NCBI GenBank assembly: GCA_020637755.1 | Contig: JACKJW010000012.1 | Location: 13,328 to 77,327 of the forward strand | Reading direction: 5' to 3' | DNA length: 64,000 nucleotides | Origin: Brucellaceae bacterium | GTDB taxonomy: Bacteria > Pseudomonadota > Alphaproteobacteria > Rhizobiales > Rhizobiaceae | Shown here: positions 42,609 to 51,970 of the stretch, in pieces | Layout of the letters: every line of letters begins with the position of its first letter | Position numbering within the stretch: the first letter of the stretch is position 1 | Notes under the pieces: model-generated | The model's database searches: none | Seen by the model: the letters and a program-made list of their open reading frames with translations, nothing else | What the model was told of the DNA's origin: nothing | Made by a program: the position numbers and the translations under genes

Positions 42609-43988
42609 TCACCCCGCAGGCTTCAGCATCCGCACGCCGTCCTCCAGCGCCAGTTCAAGCTTGTCGAACAGCTCGTTGAGCTGGGCTTCCGAAATGATCA
42701 TCGGCGGGCAGATGGCCACCGTGTCGCCGATGGCGCGCAGGATCGCGCCGTGGCCTTCGAGCGCCTTGACCACCTTCGGCCCGGCGCCGAGTGACGGATC
42801 GAACGGCGTGCGCTTCTCCTTGTCGGCCACCAGTTCCACGCCGCCGACAAGCCCGCAGCGCCGTGCCTCGCCCACCAGCGGATGGGATTCGAGTTTCGCC
42901 ATGCGCGCTTCGAATGTGGGGATGAGGGTGCGCACATGGCCCAGAATGTCGCGACGCTGGTAGATCTCGATCGCCTTGACGCCCAGCGCGCAGCCCAGCG
43001 GATGACCGCCATAGGTGTAGCCGTGGCCGAAGGTGCCGATGGCGCGGCTGTGGTCCTCATAGGCCTGGTAGATGTCTTGCGGCACCAGCACGGCACCCAG
43101 CGGCGCATAGGCCGCTGTCAGTTGCTTGGCAGCGGAAATCGTGGACGGCACCATGTCCAGCGTCTGGCAGCCCCACCAGTTGCCGGTGCGCCCGAAGCCG
43201 TTGATCACCTCGTCATCAATCAGGATGATGTCATGGGCGTCGAGCACAGCCTTGATCGCCGGGAAATAGCCCTTGGGCGGGATGATGACGCCGCCCGCAC
43301 CCATCACCGGCTCGGCGATCATCGCGGCAATCGTGTGCCCGCCCTCGCGTTCGATCAGCGCTTCCAGGCTCTTCACCATCCGCGCGGTGAACTCGTCTTC
43401 CGTCTCGCCGCCCTGGCCGAAGCGGTAGAAATGCGGGCAGTCGGTGTGCAGCACGCGGTCCACCGGCAGGTCCCAGCCCCTGTGGTTGTAGGGCAGGCCG
43501 GTCAGCGAGGCACTCATCACCGTCACGCCGTGATAGGCCTTCTGGCGCGAGATGATCTTCTTCTTCTCCGGCCGCCCCAGCGCATTGTTCATGTACCAGG
43601 CGAGCTTCACCTGCGTGTCATTGGCTTCCGAGCCCGACGAGGTGAAGAACACCTTCGACATCGGCACCGGTGCGATCTCCTTCAGCTTTTCCGCCAGTTC
43701 GATGGCCGGTTCCATGCCCTTGCCGCCGAAAAGGTGCGAGTACGAGAGCGTGCGCATCTGCTCGGCCGCCGCCTCGACCATCTCCTCGTCGCCATAGCCG
43801 AGCCCCGCGCACCACAGCCCCGACATGCCCTCGATATAGGCCTTTCCACGCGCATCGAACACGTGCACGCCCTTGCCGCGCTCGATGATCAGCGGGCCGG
43901 TCTCGCGCAGGGTATGGAGGGGCGTGTAGGGATGCAGCACGCTCTCCACGTCGCGGGTCTGCATGTTGGTCAGGGGCGCGCTGGTCAT
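42609..43988 (-). CDS. Class III PLP-dependent aminotransferase (omega-aminotransferase type)
   Basis: 459 residues from ATG 43988, which is preferred over an open frame to 44057. PLP-binding and catalytic features: the DEVINGFGRTGNWWGCQ segment with the cofactor Asp, and STISAAKQLTAAYAPLGAVL with the Schiff-base Lys. SSGSEANDTQVKLAWYMNNA is the phosphate-binding loop. The family includes omega-amino acid and putrescine-pyruvate aminotransferases; the substrate is not evident. DUF427 follows closely. Confidence 0.9.
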   Translation of the reverse strand: MTSAPLTNMQTRDVESVLHPYTPLHTLRETGPLIIERGKGVHVFDARGKAYIEGMSGLWCAGLGYGDEEMVEAAAEQMRTLSYSHLFGGKGMEPAIELAEKLKEIAPVPMSKVFFTSSGSEANDTQVKLAWYMNNALGRPEKKKIISRQKAYHGVTVMSASLTGLPYNHRGWDLPVDRVLHTDCPHFYRFGQGGETEDEFTARMVKSLEALIEREGGHTIAAMIAEPVMGAGGVIIPPKGYFPAIKAVLDAHDIILIDDEVINGFGRTGNWWGCQTLDMVPSTISAAKQLTAAYAPLGAVLVPQDIYQAYEDHSRAIGTFGHGYTYGGHPLGCALGVKAIEIYQRRDILGHVRTLIPTFEARMAKLESHPLVGEARRCGLVGGVELVADKEKRTPFDPSLGAGPKVVKALEGHGAILRAIGDTVAICPPMIISEAQLNELFDKLELALEDGVRMLKPAG

Positions 43989-44071
43989 GTCATGTCCGGT
44001 GATGGCTTGATCGGATACCGATGGTAGCGCCGAATGCCGGCCGGACGGAAGGGCCAATGCGGAGCAGCCGC

Positions 44072-44458
44072 TCAGGCGTCGGTGGCAGGGCTTTCCGCAA
44101 TGCTTTCGAGCCCGGCCAGTTTGCCCAGCACAGCCGCGTGGCTCAGCGCGAAACGGGCGAAGACATCCTGCCCGCTGCCGGTGGCGGCACTGATGGTCAC
44201 GGTACGCCCGTCACATCCCAGCAGCGCCAGCAGCACCTCGTCGCCCGCCTTGATGGCGGCAACGCGCTGGCAGTTTTCGCCGCCGGGGCAGGGCAGGTCG
44301 AAAAGGAGTTGTCCGCCGATGGACAGCGACGCCTGTTCAAGGGCGGTGGCAAAGCCCAAAGTCCCGATATCCTGGATGTCGAGCGCCATTTCCAGTTCCA
44401 CCTGTTCCAGCGGGGCTGGAAGGGCAGGGAACATTTCGGTGCCGGTTTGCAGCGTCAT
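44072..44458 (-). CDS. Conserved hypothetical protein (not recognised)
   Basis: 128 residues. I do not recognise a family. The start MTLQTGTEMFPALPAPLEQV is followed by LEMALDIQDIGTLGFATALE and a Cys-containing segment LLFDLPCPGGENCQRVAAIK; a third Cys is in LLGCDGRTV. No signal peptide and no transmembrane helix is seen. It starts 83 bases upstream of the aminotransferase gene in the same direction and may belong to its transcription unit. It is divergent from the acyl-CoA ligase. Confidence 0.62.
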   Translation of the reverse strand: MTLQTGTEMFPALPAPLEQVELEMALDIQDIGTLGFATALEQASLSIGGQLLFDLPCPGGENCQRVAAIKAGDEVLLALLGCDGRTVTISAATGSGQDVFARFALSHAAVLGKLAGLESIAESPATDA

Positions 44459-44637
44459 GGATCACTCCTGTCTCGTTTCCCACCGTCACCCGGCAAGACA
44501 CTGCGCAGCGAATTTGTCGGCTTTGTGGTCAGCTGCCTTTGCAGTGAAAGCGCAAATTTTTCGCCGTTTGCGTCCGCCCGTCTGGACAAACGGCGTCGCA
44601 CGGCCATCATGGCCCGAGCAAAACAAGCCGGGAGGAA

Positions 44638-46272
44638 ATGACCATGTTGGGTTTGATGCAGGATTGGCCACTCGTCTGCTCCAAGATCATCGATTATGCC
44701 GCCATCCAGCACGGGCACCAGGAAGTCGTATCGCGATCTGTGGAAGGCCCGATCCATCGCACCAACTATGCCGCTATCCGCGACCGCTCCCTGAAGGTGG
44801 CGCAATTGCTGGCGCGCGAAGGCATCAAGCCGGGCGACCGGGTTGGCACGCTCGCCTGGAACGGCTACCGCCACATGGAAGCCTGGTACGGCATCATGGG
44901 GGCTGGAGCGGTCTATCATACGCTCAATCCGCGCCTGTTCCCCAAGCAGATCGCCTGGATCATGAACCATGCCGAGGACAGGCTCCTTTTCACCGACCTG
45001 ACCTTCCTGCCCATTGTGGAGGCGATCGCCGGCAAGGTGAACAGCCTCGGCAAGGTCGTCGTCATGACCGACGCCGCGCACATGCCCGAAACGAAACTGG
45101 CCAACGCGGTCTGCTACGAGGAATGGCTCAAGGGGGCCGATGGCGATTTCGCTTGGGTCGATGTGGGCGAAAACGACGCTTCCGGCATGTGCTACACCTC
45201 GGGCACGACGGGCGACCCGAAGGGTGTTCTCTATTCCCATCGTTCCAATGTTCTCCATGCGCTGATCTCCGCGCAGCGTGACGGCATGAACCTCGGCGCC
45301 CGCGAGGTGGTGCTGCCGGTCGTGCCGATGTTCCATGCCAATGCCTGGGGTATCGCCCATGCCGCGCCGATGACGGGCACCAAGCTGGTGATGCCGGGCG
45401 GCAAGATGGATGGCGAATCCATCTATGAATTGCTCGACAGCGAAAAGGTCACCATGTCGGCTGCCGTGCCCACGGTCTGGCTCATGCTGCTTCAATATCT
45501 GGAGCAATCCGGCAAGGAACTGCCCTATATGGACCGCGTTGTGATTGGCGGATCGGCCTGCCCGCGCACCATGATCGAAAAATTCCGGGACAACTACGGC
45601 GTCGAGGTGATCCACGCCTGGGGAATGACCGAAATGAGCCCTATCGGCTCCATGGGCGCGATAAAGCCGAAATTCGCCAATGTGGATTCCGAAACCTGGC
45701 TCGACGTGAAGGCCAAGCAGGGCTTCGCGCCCTTCGGCGTGGAAATGAAGATCACCGACGATGAAAACGTGGAAATGCCGTGGGACGGCAAGAAGTTCGG
45801 CCGCCTGAAGGTGCGCGGTCCTGCTGTCGCCAAGGGCTACTACGGCGGTGCGGGGGCCGACCAGTTCGACGGCGAAGGCTGGTTCGACACCGGTGATGTC
45901 GCCCATATCGACCCGGACGGCTACATGCAGATCACGGATCGCTCCAAGGACGTCATCAAATCCGGCGGCGAATGGATTTCCACCATCGACCTGGAAAACC
46001 TGGCGGTCGGCCATCCCGATGTGGCCGAAGCAGCGGTCATCGGCATCGTGCATCCGCGCTGGGACGAACGCCCGCTGCTGGTGATCGTCAGGAAGCCGGG
46101 CAAGGAGCCGAGCAAGGAGGAGATCCTGTCCTTCATGGAGGGCAAGATCGCCAAATGGTGGATGCCCGACGACGTGGCCTTCGTGGACGAAATTCCGCAC
46201 ACGGCCACCGGCAAGATCCAGAAGACGACGCTGCGCGACCAGTTCAAGGATTACACGCTGCCGACAGCCTGA
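44638..46272 (+). CDS. AMP-forming acyl-CoA ligase, DmdB-like
   Basis: 544 residues. ANL superfamily: ATP-binding loop YTSGTTGDPKGVLYSH, then HAWGMTEMSPIGSMG, GWFDTGDVAHIDPDGYMQIT and the catalytic C-terminal Lys in TATGKIQKTTLRDQF. The N terminus (MLGLMQDWPL... and AWNGYRHMEAWYGIMGAGAV) resembles 3-methylmercaptopropionyl-CoA ligase (DmdB) and medium/long-chain acyl-CoA ligases of marine alphaproteobacteria, so either DMSP breakdown or fatty-acid activation is possible. No dmdC or dmdD gene is adjacent. The ATG follows GGGAGGAA. Confidence 0.87.
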   Translation: MTMLGLMQDWPLVCSKIIDYAAIQHGHQEVVSRSVEGPIHRTNYAAIRDRSLKVAQLLAREGIKPGDRVGTLAWNGYRHMEAWYGIMGAGAVYHTLNPRLFPKQIAWIMNHAEDRLLFTDLTFLPIVEAIAGKVNSLGKVVVMTDAAHMPETKLANAVCYEEWLKGADGDFAWVDVGENDASGMCYTSGTTGDPKGVLYSHRSNVLHALISAQRDGMNLGAREVVLPVVPMFHANAWGIAHAAPMTGTKLVMPGGKMDGESIYELLDSEKVTMSAAVPTVWLMLLQYLEQSGKELPYMDRVVIGGSACPRTMIEKFRDNYGVEVIHAWGMTEMSPIGSMGAIKPKFANVDSETWLDVKAKQGFAPFGVEMKITDDENVEMPWDGKKFGRLKVRGPAVAKGYYGGAGADQFDGEGWFDTGDVAHIDPDGYMQITDRSKDVIKSGGEWISTIDLENLAVGHPDVAEAAVIGIVHPRWDERPLLVIVRKPGKEPSKEEILSFMEGKIAKWWMPDDVAFVDEIPHTATGKIQKTTLRDQFKDYTLPTA

Positions 46273-46396
46273 CGTTCGCCGCTCCCGTCTTTGACGCGGG
46301 CGCCAACTCCGGCTAAAGCAGGGTCAGGTCCGGGCACGCTTGTCCGGACCGCACGCCCACGAAAACGGAAACTCCTGCCATGACGGGTTTGCGCGG

Positions 46397-47176
46397 ATGA
46401 CCGGATACTATGCCCGGCCGGCATCACCCCTGGGGAGATGGTCCAGTTTTCTGGCGCGCCTGTCGGCAATGATGCTGCTGATCAGCGGCTTGTCCCATCG
46501 CTACGGCCTGATGGACACGATCGGTTTTTTCTGGGTCCTGGGCGCGATCTTCTTCCTTGCCTTTGCCGCGCTGGTCCTGTCCTTCCTGGCGCTCCAGCGG
46601 CTGTGGGACGTCGGCGCACGGGGAGGCAGGCCTGCCGCTTTCGCACTTATCCTCTCCGCACTCGTGCTGGCGCCCTACGCGGTCTCCGCCTGGCGCGCTG
46701 TGACAAAGCCGGTGCTCAACGACATTTCCACCGACATCGAAGACCCGCCGTCCTATTTTCTGGCTGCGGGCTTGCGCCGGGGCAGCCAGAACGCGATTGC
46801 CGCGCCTTCGCCCGACCAGCTTGAAATCCAGCGTCAGGCCTATCCGGACGTCACGGGCCGCCGCTACGATGCCGCGCCGGACCGGGTGATGACGGCCATC
46901 ACCAATGTGGTGACGGCGAACGGCTGGCCGGTAAAGAGCCGCAGCGGCGTGATCGGGGAAGGCGACGACGTTTCGCTGGAATTGCGCGCCTGGTCGCCGG
47001 TCTTCGCCTTCCCGGCCGATGTTGTGATCCGCATATCCGATGAAAGCGAGACCACCTATGTCGACATGCGGTCATCCTCGCTCTATGCCGCCCATGACCT
47101 GGGTGACAACGCCCGGCGCATCGCGGCCTTCATGAAGGCGCTGGATGCCGAGATGCTGCTTCTGGCGGGGACCTGA
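46397..47176 (+). CDS. DUF1499 membrane protein
   Basis: 259 residues. Three hydrophobic segments in the first 110 residues (SAMMLLISGLSHRY, TIGFFWVLGAIFFLAFAALV, and AFALILSALVLAPYAVSAWR) precede a soluble DUF1499 domain from about 125, with NDISTDIEDPPSYF and the conserved YVDMRSSSLYAAHDLGDNAR. The family has no known function. The ATG at 46397 begins after GCGCGG; a longer open frame starts at 46340. It converges on the MBL gene with 6 bases between. Confidence 0.85.
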   Translation: MTGYYARPASPLGRWSSFLARLSAMMLLISGLSHRYGLMDTIGFFWVLGAIFFLAFAALVLSFLALQRLWDVGARGGRPAAFALILSALVLAPYAVSAWRAVTKPVLNDISTDIEDPPSYFLAAGLRRGSQNAIAAPSPDQLEIQRQAYPDVTGRRYDAAPDRVMTAITNVVTANGWPVKSRSGVIGEGDDVSLELRAWSPVFAFPADVVIRISDESETTYVDMRSSSLYAAHDLGDNARRIAAFMKALDAEMLLLAGT

Positions 47177-47182
47177 CGCCGC

Positions 47183-48088
47183 TCAGCCGGGCAGGTAGAT
47201 GCCGCTGATCGACGCCGGTCCCTCGGTCACTGCCCCGCCCTTGGCCACAAGATCTTCCAGATGGGCCAGCACGGACAGCGCCGCCGCCCCGTGCAGGCGC
47301 GGATCGGTGTCGCGGTAGATCGCCGCCACCATCTCCGCGATCGTCCGGTCACCGGCGCGGATGCGCTCGGTGATGGCGCGCTCGCGCATGCGACGGTGGG
47401 TGCGCAACCCGCGCAGGAACTGCGCCGGTTTCGTCACCGGGCCGCCGTGGCCGGGCAGGTAGTGTGCGTCGTCCCGCTGCATCAGGCTTTCCAGCGAGGC
47501 CATGAAATCGGCCATCGCCCCGTCCGGGGGCGCGACGATGGTGGTGGCCCAGGCCATCACATGGTCGGCGGAAAACAGGATGCCGGTTCCCTCCAGCGCA
47601 AAGACGGCATGGTTGGCCGTGTGGCCGGGCGTATGGATCGCGGTGATGTCCCAGCCGTCGCCCATTACATGGTCGCCATCACCCAGAACGAGGTCCGGTA
47701 CGAAATCCATGTCGGCACTGGCATCCAGCGGATTGATCTCGCCAGTGTTCAACGGCCGTGCGGCGCGGTGCGGGCCTTCCGCCGCAATCACGGCACCGGT
47801 CAGGCCGGCAAGGCGGCGGGCCAGCGGCGAATGGTCCTTGTGGGTGTGTGACACGAAGATGTGGCTGACCGGCCTTCCCCCGATGGCCTTGAGAAGGGCA
47901 GCAAGATGCGCCTCGTCTTCCGGGCCGGGATCGATCACCGCCAGTGTGTCACGGCCCACAATGTAGCTGTTGGTGCCATGGAACGTGAACGGGCCTGGAT
48001 TGTTGACCGTCAGCCGCAACACGCCGGGTCCGGCGGGAACCGCCTCGCCGTAGGCCGGATCGAAGTCCTTGTTGAAATCCAGGTCCAT
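47183..48088 (-). CDS. MBL-fold metallo-hydrolase (LACTB2-like)
   Basis: 301 residues. The dinuclear zinc motif is SHTHKDHSPL (HxHxDH), followed by GHTANHAVF and the C-terminal YLPGHGGPV, a layout like glyoxalase II and LACTB2. NNPGPFTFHGTNSYIVGRD at the start is also typical. A C-terminal helical domain (about 230-290, RTHRRMRERAITERI) is the LACTB2 tail. The substrate is unknown. It is divergent from bioY. The ATG at 48088 follows GTGAAGAGC; a much longer open frame upstream runs antisense through bioY and is rejected. Confidence 0.9.
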   Translation of the reverse strand: MDLDFNKDFDPAYGEAVPAGPGVLRLTVNNPGPFTFHGTNSYIVGRDTLAVIDPGPEDEAHLAALLKAIGGRPVSHIFVSHTHKDHSPLARRLAGLTGAVIAAEGPHRAARPLNTGEINPLDASADMDFVPDLVLGDGDHVMGDGWDITAIHTPGHTANHAVFALEGTGILFSADHVMAWATTIVAPPDGAMADFMASLESLMQRDDAHYLPGHGGPVTKPAQFLRGLRTHRRMRERAITERIRAGDRTIAEMVAAIYRDTDPRLHGAAALSVLAHLEDLVAKGGAVTEGPASISGIYLPG

Positions 48089-48121
48089 TGCGCTCTTCAC
48101 AGCCAAAATGTTGCAGTGCAG

Positions 48122-48150
48122 TTGTCGCTTAGCATGGATGGACCTATACC
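48122..48150 (+). promoter_or_regulatory. Candidate housekeeping promoter of bioY
   Basis: TTGTCG at 48122-48127 and TATACC at 48145-48150 are separated by exactly 17 bases, fitting an alphaproteobacterial sigma-70-type promoter. It is 61 bases upstream of bioY. I saw no BioR box (TTATCTATAA-like) here. Confidence 0.35.
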
Positions 48151-48211
48151 GGAAGGCGCGTGCCGGCTCTGACCGGGCGCTGCCATTGACACTCCCGATC
48201 GAGGATTTCAA

Positions 48212-48796
48212 ATGACCACTTCCACAGAATGGCGTCCGCTGGCCACGCTCGCGCTTCCCGCATCCGGCTCCTCCCGCCTCGCCATGCAGGCAGGCCTCGT
48301 GCTGGCCGGCTCCATGCTGATCGCCATCGCCGCGCACATCAAGATTCCCTTCTGGCCCGTGCCGATGACGCTGCAGACTCTGGCGATCTTCACCATCGCC
48401 GCCGCCTGTGGCCGCAACCTCGCCGTTGCGACCCTGCTTGCGTATATTGCCGAAGGCGCTGCCGGCCTGCCGGTCTTCACGCAGGGCTCGGGCCTCGCCT
48501 ATCTGGCCGGGCCGACCGCCGGTTACCTTGCCGGCTTCGTGATTGCCGCCGCCATCGTCGGCGCCGCCGCTGATCGCGGCTGGTCGCGCAATCCTCTCAA
48601 GCTTGGCGCAGCCATGCTCGCCGCCGAAGCCGTCGTGCTGGCTTTGGGCGCGGCCTGGATGATCGTGCTGTTCGGCGCTGAAAAGGGCCTTGCCTACGGC
48701 GTCGGCCCGTTCATCGTCACCGACCTCGTCAAGCTGGCGCTCGCAACCGCACTGGTGACGGCAGCTTCCGGCCTGATCGCCCGCCAGCGCGACTGA
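48212..48796 (+). CDS. bioY: Biotin transporter BioY (ECF S-component)
   Basis: 194 residues with six hydrophobic helices. IKIPFWPVPMTLQTLAIFTI is the BioY signature, with GAAGLPVFTQGSGLAYLAGPTAGYLAGF next. BioY binds biotin in the membrane and can work with EcfAT or BioMN, or alone. No bioMN genes are adjacent. A perfect hairpin terminator follows the stop. Confidence 0.95.
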   Translation: MTTSTEWRPLATLALPASGSSRLAMQAGLVLAGSMLIAIAAHIKIPFWPVPMTLQTLAIFTIAAACGRNLAVATLLAYIAEGAAGLPVFTQGSGLAYLAGPTAGYLAGFVIAAAIVGAAADRGWSRNPLKLGAAMLAAEAVVLALGAAWMIVLFGAEKGLAYGVGPFIVTDLVKLALATALVTAASGLIARQRD

Positions 48797-48819
48797 CGGT
48801 TCCCGCACATCAAACGGAG

Positions 48820-48844
48820 AGGGGCCCCGCGGGGGCCCCTTTTC
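48820..48844 (+). terminator. Rho-independent terminator after bioY
   Basis: AGGGGCCCC at 48820-48828 pairs perfectly with GGGGCCCCT at 48832-48840 across a GCG loop, followed by TTTTC (48840-48844). Each arm contains the self-complementary GGGGCCCC. It separates bioY from the convergent dehydratase gene. Confidence 0.85.
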
Positions 48845-48883
48845 ATGTGTCCGGCGACGCCTCAAGCGCGCTGCCCCGTGGCT

Positions 48884-50803
48884 TTACATCTCTTCTTGCG
48901 GTTCCGTGTCGTCCAAGGCGCTCAGGCTGGACGGGTTGTAGCTGATGACCAGCGAGCGAAGGGCCGACATGGCTTCGCCAAGGTTCTCCGTGGCGCAGGC
49001 CTGCCCGACGGCCTCGATATCCGCCGCCATCTCTTCGGGACTGACGGTCCGCGTCAGGATCACCGAATAGCCCGTCTGGCGCTCGACGATCTGGTCGTCG
49101 TCGGGATTGAGCAGTTCCTCGCCCACCTTCTCGCCGGGTTTCAGCCCGATGAACTCGATGCGGATGTCCTTTTCCGGCTGGTATCCGGCCAGCTGGATGA
49201 GGCGGCGCGCCAGATCAACGATGCGGATCGGCTCGCCCATGTCGAGCACGAAGAGCGCTCCATTTTGGGAATGCCCGTCCTGCGGGCGCGACGCTGCGGT
49301 CAGGATCAGGCCGACTGCCTCCGGGATGGTCATGAAGAAGCGCGTCGCTTCCGGATTGGTCACCGTAACAGGCCCGCCGCGCGCAATCTGGCGGCGAAAG
49401 AGCGGAATGACCGAGCCGGTGGAGCCGAGCACATTGCCGAACCGCACGGCGCGGAACCGCGTGGTGTTCTGCACCTCGTTCAGGGCAAGGCAGTAGATTT
49501 CGGCCGCCCGCTTGGTCGCGCCCATCACGCTCGACGGGTTGACCGCCTTGTCGGTGGAAATCAGCACGAAGATTTCGACACCGGCATCAACGGCAGCCTT
49601 TGCCGCCGCAGCGGTTCCCAGGAGGTTGGTCTTGATGCCTTCCAGCGGATTGTGCTCGACGATCGCGACATGTTTCAGCGCTGCCGCGTGAAACACGGCC
49701 TTCGGCCGCGTCGCCTGCATCAGGGCCCGGATGCGTGCCGAATCGCGGATGTCGCAGATATGCGTCTCGATCGGCACGCCGGGCCGCTCAAGATGGAACT
49801 CGGTGGCAATCCTGTAGAGGTTCAGCTCGCTGTTTTCGACCAGAATGAGCTTGCGCGGGCTGAAGCCGGCAAGCTGGCGCACAAGCTCCGACCCGATGGA
49901 GCCGCCCGCACCCGTGATCATCACATCCGCGCCGTTGGCCAGGCTTGCAATGGCTGCGAAATCCGGCGTCACCGGGTGCCGGTTCAACAGGTCTTCCAGC
50001 CGCACGGGGCGCGGCTCCAGCAGCTCGCCGCGATTGGCATCGGTAAAGGCTGGCAGGCGCGAGATGCCGATCCCGGCCTCGTTGCAGGCTTCCAGCAATT
50101 CCGTCAGGCGCGGCCCCGAAATGTCAGGGTCGGTCACGATCAGTTCCTCGATCGGCGTCCCGTTGTCGATACGGTTGCGCACGATTTTGGGAATGTCGGC
50201 CGCCCGTCCGAGCACCTTCAGCGAATGCATCGAATGCTTCGCATTGACCGGATTGGCATCAATGATGCCGGCCACCGCGAAATTCTTGGCATCGAGACGC
50301 CGCATGGTGCGCACATAGGTCTCGGTCGCGTCCGAGAAGGGATAGAGCAGCAGGCTGCCGCGCCAGCTGGTCGAAGGCTTGATCCAGTCAAGCGCGGTGC
50401 GTTCCCGCAGCATCCGGTAGGCGATACGGCCGAAGGACAGTCCGGCAATCAGGAAGAACCAGGACAGGATCGTCGCCACGCGCGAAATGTTTTCCGCACG
50501 CGACAGCATGAAATTGGCGAGCGTAAAGACGACCACCGTCAGCGTCGCCGCCTTCAGGATGGCGATCAGGTCGGAAATCGAGGCATAGCGCCAGAGCGAC
50601 TGGTTGAGATGCACCAGCCGTCCGCAGATCGCGTAGATGGCGATGAAAGCGAGCGATTTCTCCCAGATTCCACTGACCTGGAGGACGTGGTCGGGGCCAT
50701 GGGCAATCAGGTTCGCCACCGCAAAGGCAAGCCATGCGACGATGATGTCGTGCACGATGGCAATGCGCCGCAGGATGGCGTCCCGGTTGAAGATGGCTCT
50801 CAT
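48884..50803 (-). CDS. Membrane nucleotide-sugar dehydratase/epimerase, FlaA1/CapD/WbpM family
   Basis: 639 residues. Four hydrophobic segments in the first about 130 residues, a CoA-binding-like middle domain, and a long SDR domain starting with VMITGAGGSIGSELVRQLAG (about residue 300). The catalytic motif is STDKAVNPSSVMGATKRAAE, with Met in place of the usual Tyr (SxnMxxxK), as in FlaA1/WbpM 4,6-dehydratases acting on UDP-GlcNAc-type sugars. It makes deoxy-sugar precursors for surface polysaccharides. It follows the WecA-type gene by about 70 bases, in the same direction. Confidence 0.93.
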   Translation of the reverse strand: MRAIFNRDAILRRIAIVHDIIVAWLAFAVANLIAHGPDHVLQVSGIWEKSLAFIAIYAICGRLVHLNQSLWRYASISDLIAILKAATLTVVVFTLANFMLSRAENISRVATILSWFFLIAGLSFGRIAYRMLRERTALDWIKPSTSWRGSLLLYPFSDATETYVRTMRRLDAKNFAVAGIIDANPVNAKHSMHSLKVLGRAADIPKIVRNRIDNGTPIEELIVTDPDISGPRLTELLEACNEAGIGISRLPAFTDANRGELLEPRPVRLEDLLNRHPVTPDFAAIASLANGADVMITGAGGSIGSELVRQLAGFSPRKLILVENSELNLYRIATEFHLERPGVPIETHICDIRDSARIRALMQATRPKAVFHAAALKHVAIVEHNPLEGIKTNLLGTAAAAKAAVDAGVEIFVLISTDKAVNPSSVMGATKRAAEIYCLALNEVQNTTRFRAVRFGNVLGSTGSVIPLFRRQIARGGPVTVTNPEATRFFMTIPEAVGLILTAASRPQDGHSQNGALFVLDMGEPIRIVDLARRLIQLAGYQPEKDIRIEFIGLKPGEKVGEELLNPDDDQIVERQTGYSVILTRTVSPEEMAADIEAVGQACATENLGEAMSALRSLVISYNPSSLSALDDTEPQEEM

Positions 50804-50873
50804 GTCGTAGTGCCGGTCAGGACCTTCGGTGTTTCAGGCGATACACCCTTCAATAGGGAATTCTCCAGCTTGT

Positions 50874-51875
50874 TCAACCGGCTTTCCCGCTTTTCCTGGC
50901 GGCGTTATCGAGCCGCCACCAGGCAAGAAACCCGCATGCAAGGCCGGCCAGGCCTGCCACGGCCTGCGTGATGGGCGACGGAGCCATTGCGGCCGCAATC
51001 ACCATCAGGCCCGACAGGACGGAGGCCGTGGCGACCAGAGCAGCGATCCGCATCGCCGGCATTCCTGCCCGGAAGGCGCGTTGGTAGGCATGCGAGGAAT
51101 GCGAAGCGAAGATGTTTTCCTTCCTGGAGAGGCGCTGGACGAGCGTGATGCCGGAATCCCAGAAATAGTAGGCAAAGGGCGCGAGCGCAGCGAGCGGCCC
51201 CACCTTGCCGGCCAGCGAAAGCATGGCAATACCCGCGACGAGGCCGAGCGGCAGGCTGCCATTGTCGCCCAGAAAGACCTTGGCGGGTGGACGATTGTGA
51301 ACGGCAAATCCGGCCAGCCCGCCCGCCATGGCGCAGGCAAGAAAGCCGGAGCCGCTGCCGCCAATGGCGAGCACGATGCCGGGAAAGGCGAGCGGAATGC
51401 CGGCGCCGCTGGCCGTCATCAGGTCCAGCCCGTCCATGAAGTTGACCATGTTCATGCACCAGACCAGAAAGATGCTGGCCAGCGCGTACGCCACCGGATC
51501 GGGCAGGAAGTCCGGCACGAAGTTCGGTCCGGGCATTGCAGCGAGCGCCAGGAACGCGGCGAGAAACTGCAGCGCCAGCCGGACGGCCGCACCATGGGGC
51601 CGCCAGTCATCGGCAAGACCGGAAAGCCAGAGCAGCAGCAGCGCCGCTGCCAGCGGCAGGGCAGGGGCGGCACCCGCAGCGGTGGCTGCAATGAGTGCGG
51701 CCGGGATCGCGGCCAGTCCGCCGATCTGGCGGGCGGGCAGCACGTGATTCGACCGGCTGTTCGTTCCGGCTGCAAGGAAAGTGGCGGGAAGCACCCGGCG
51801 CAGCACGGCGAGGAGTGCGAAGGCCAGCAGGCCCGCGCCGAAGATCGAGACCGGGATGGTGGTCAAAGGATCCAA
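50874..51875 (-). CDS. WecA/MraY/TagO-type undecaprenyl-phosphate sugar-phosphate transferase
   Basis: 333 residues if started at the TTG at 51875 (alternative TTG at 51866). About ten hydrophobic helices. NMVNFMDGLDLMTASGAG and VFLGDNGSLPLGLVAG are the catalytic Asp motifs, and FASHSSHAYQRAFRAG the cytosolic His loop. This family starts lipid-linked glycans by moving a sugar-1-phosphate (often GlcNAc or QuiNAc) onto undecaprenyl phosphate. No ATG exists at a plausible place; longer open frames upstream run through the divergent epimerase gene. Together with the downstream dehydratase it probably begins the glycan made here. Confidence 0.88.
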   Translation of the reverse strand: MDPLTTIPVSIFGAGLLAFALLAVLRRVLPATFLAAGTNSRSNHVLPARQIGGLAAIPAALIAATAAGAAPALPLAAALLLLWLSGLADDWRPHGAAVRLALQFLAAFLALAAMPGPNFVPDFLPDPVAYALASIFLVWCMNMVNFMDGLDLMTASGAGIPLAFPGIVLAIGGSGSGFLACAMAGGLAGFAVHNRPPAKVFLGDNGSLPLGLVAGIAMLSLAGKVGPLAALAPFAYYFWDSGITLVQRLSRKENIFASHSSHAYQRAFRAGMPAMRIAALVATASVLSGLMVIAAAMAPSPITQAVAGLAGLACGFLAWWRLDNAARKSGKAG

Positions 51876-51970
51876 CTCTTTCCCAGTCCCTGTTGCTTCG
51901 GATTGGCGGGCTTCATGTAAAGGACAGGCGAAGCTTGAAAGCAAGCATCCGTTGGGGCACGACAGGTGCC

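Noticed and set aside
48089..48211. A BioR-type operator before bioY.
   Set aside because: I looked for a TTATCTATAA-like palindrome between the MBL gene and bioY and did not see one.
48845..50971. A 708-codon plus-strand frame opposite the FlaA1/CapD-type dehydratase.
   Set aside because: It is antisense to a gene with clear Rossmann and catalytic motifs, and looks like a GC-driven shadow.
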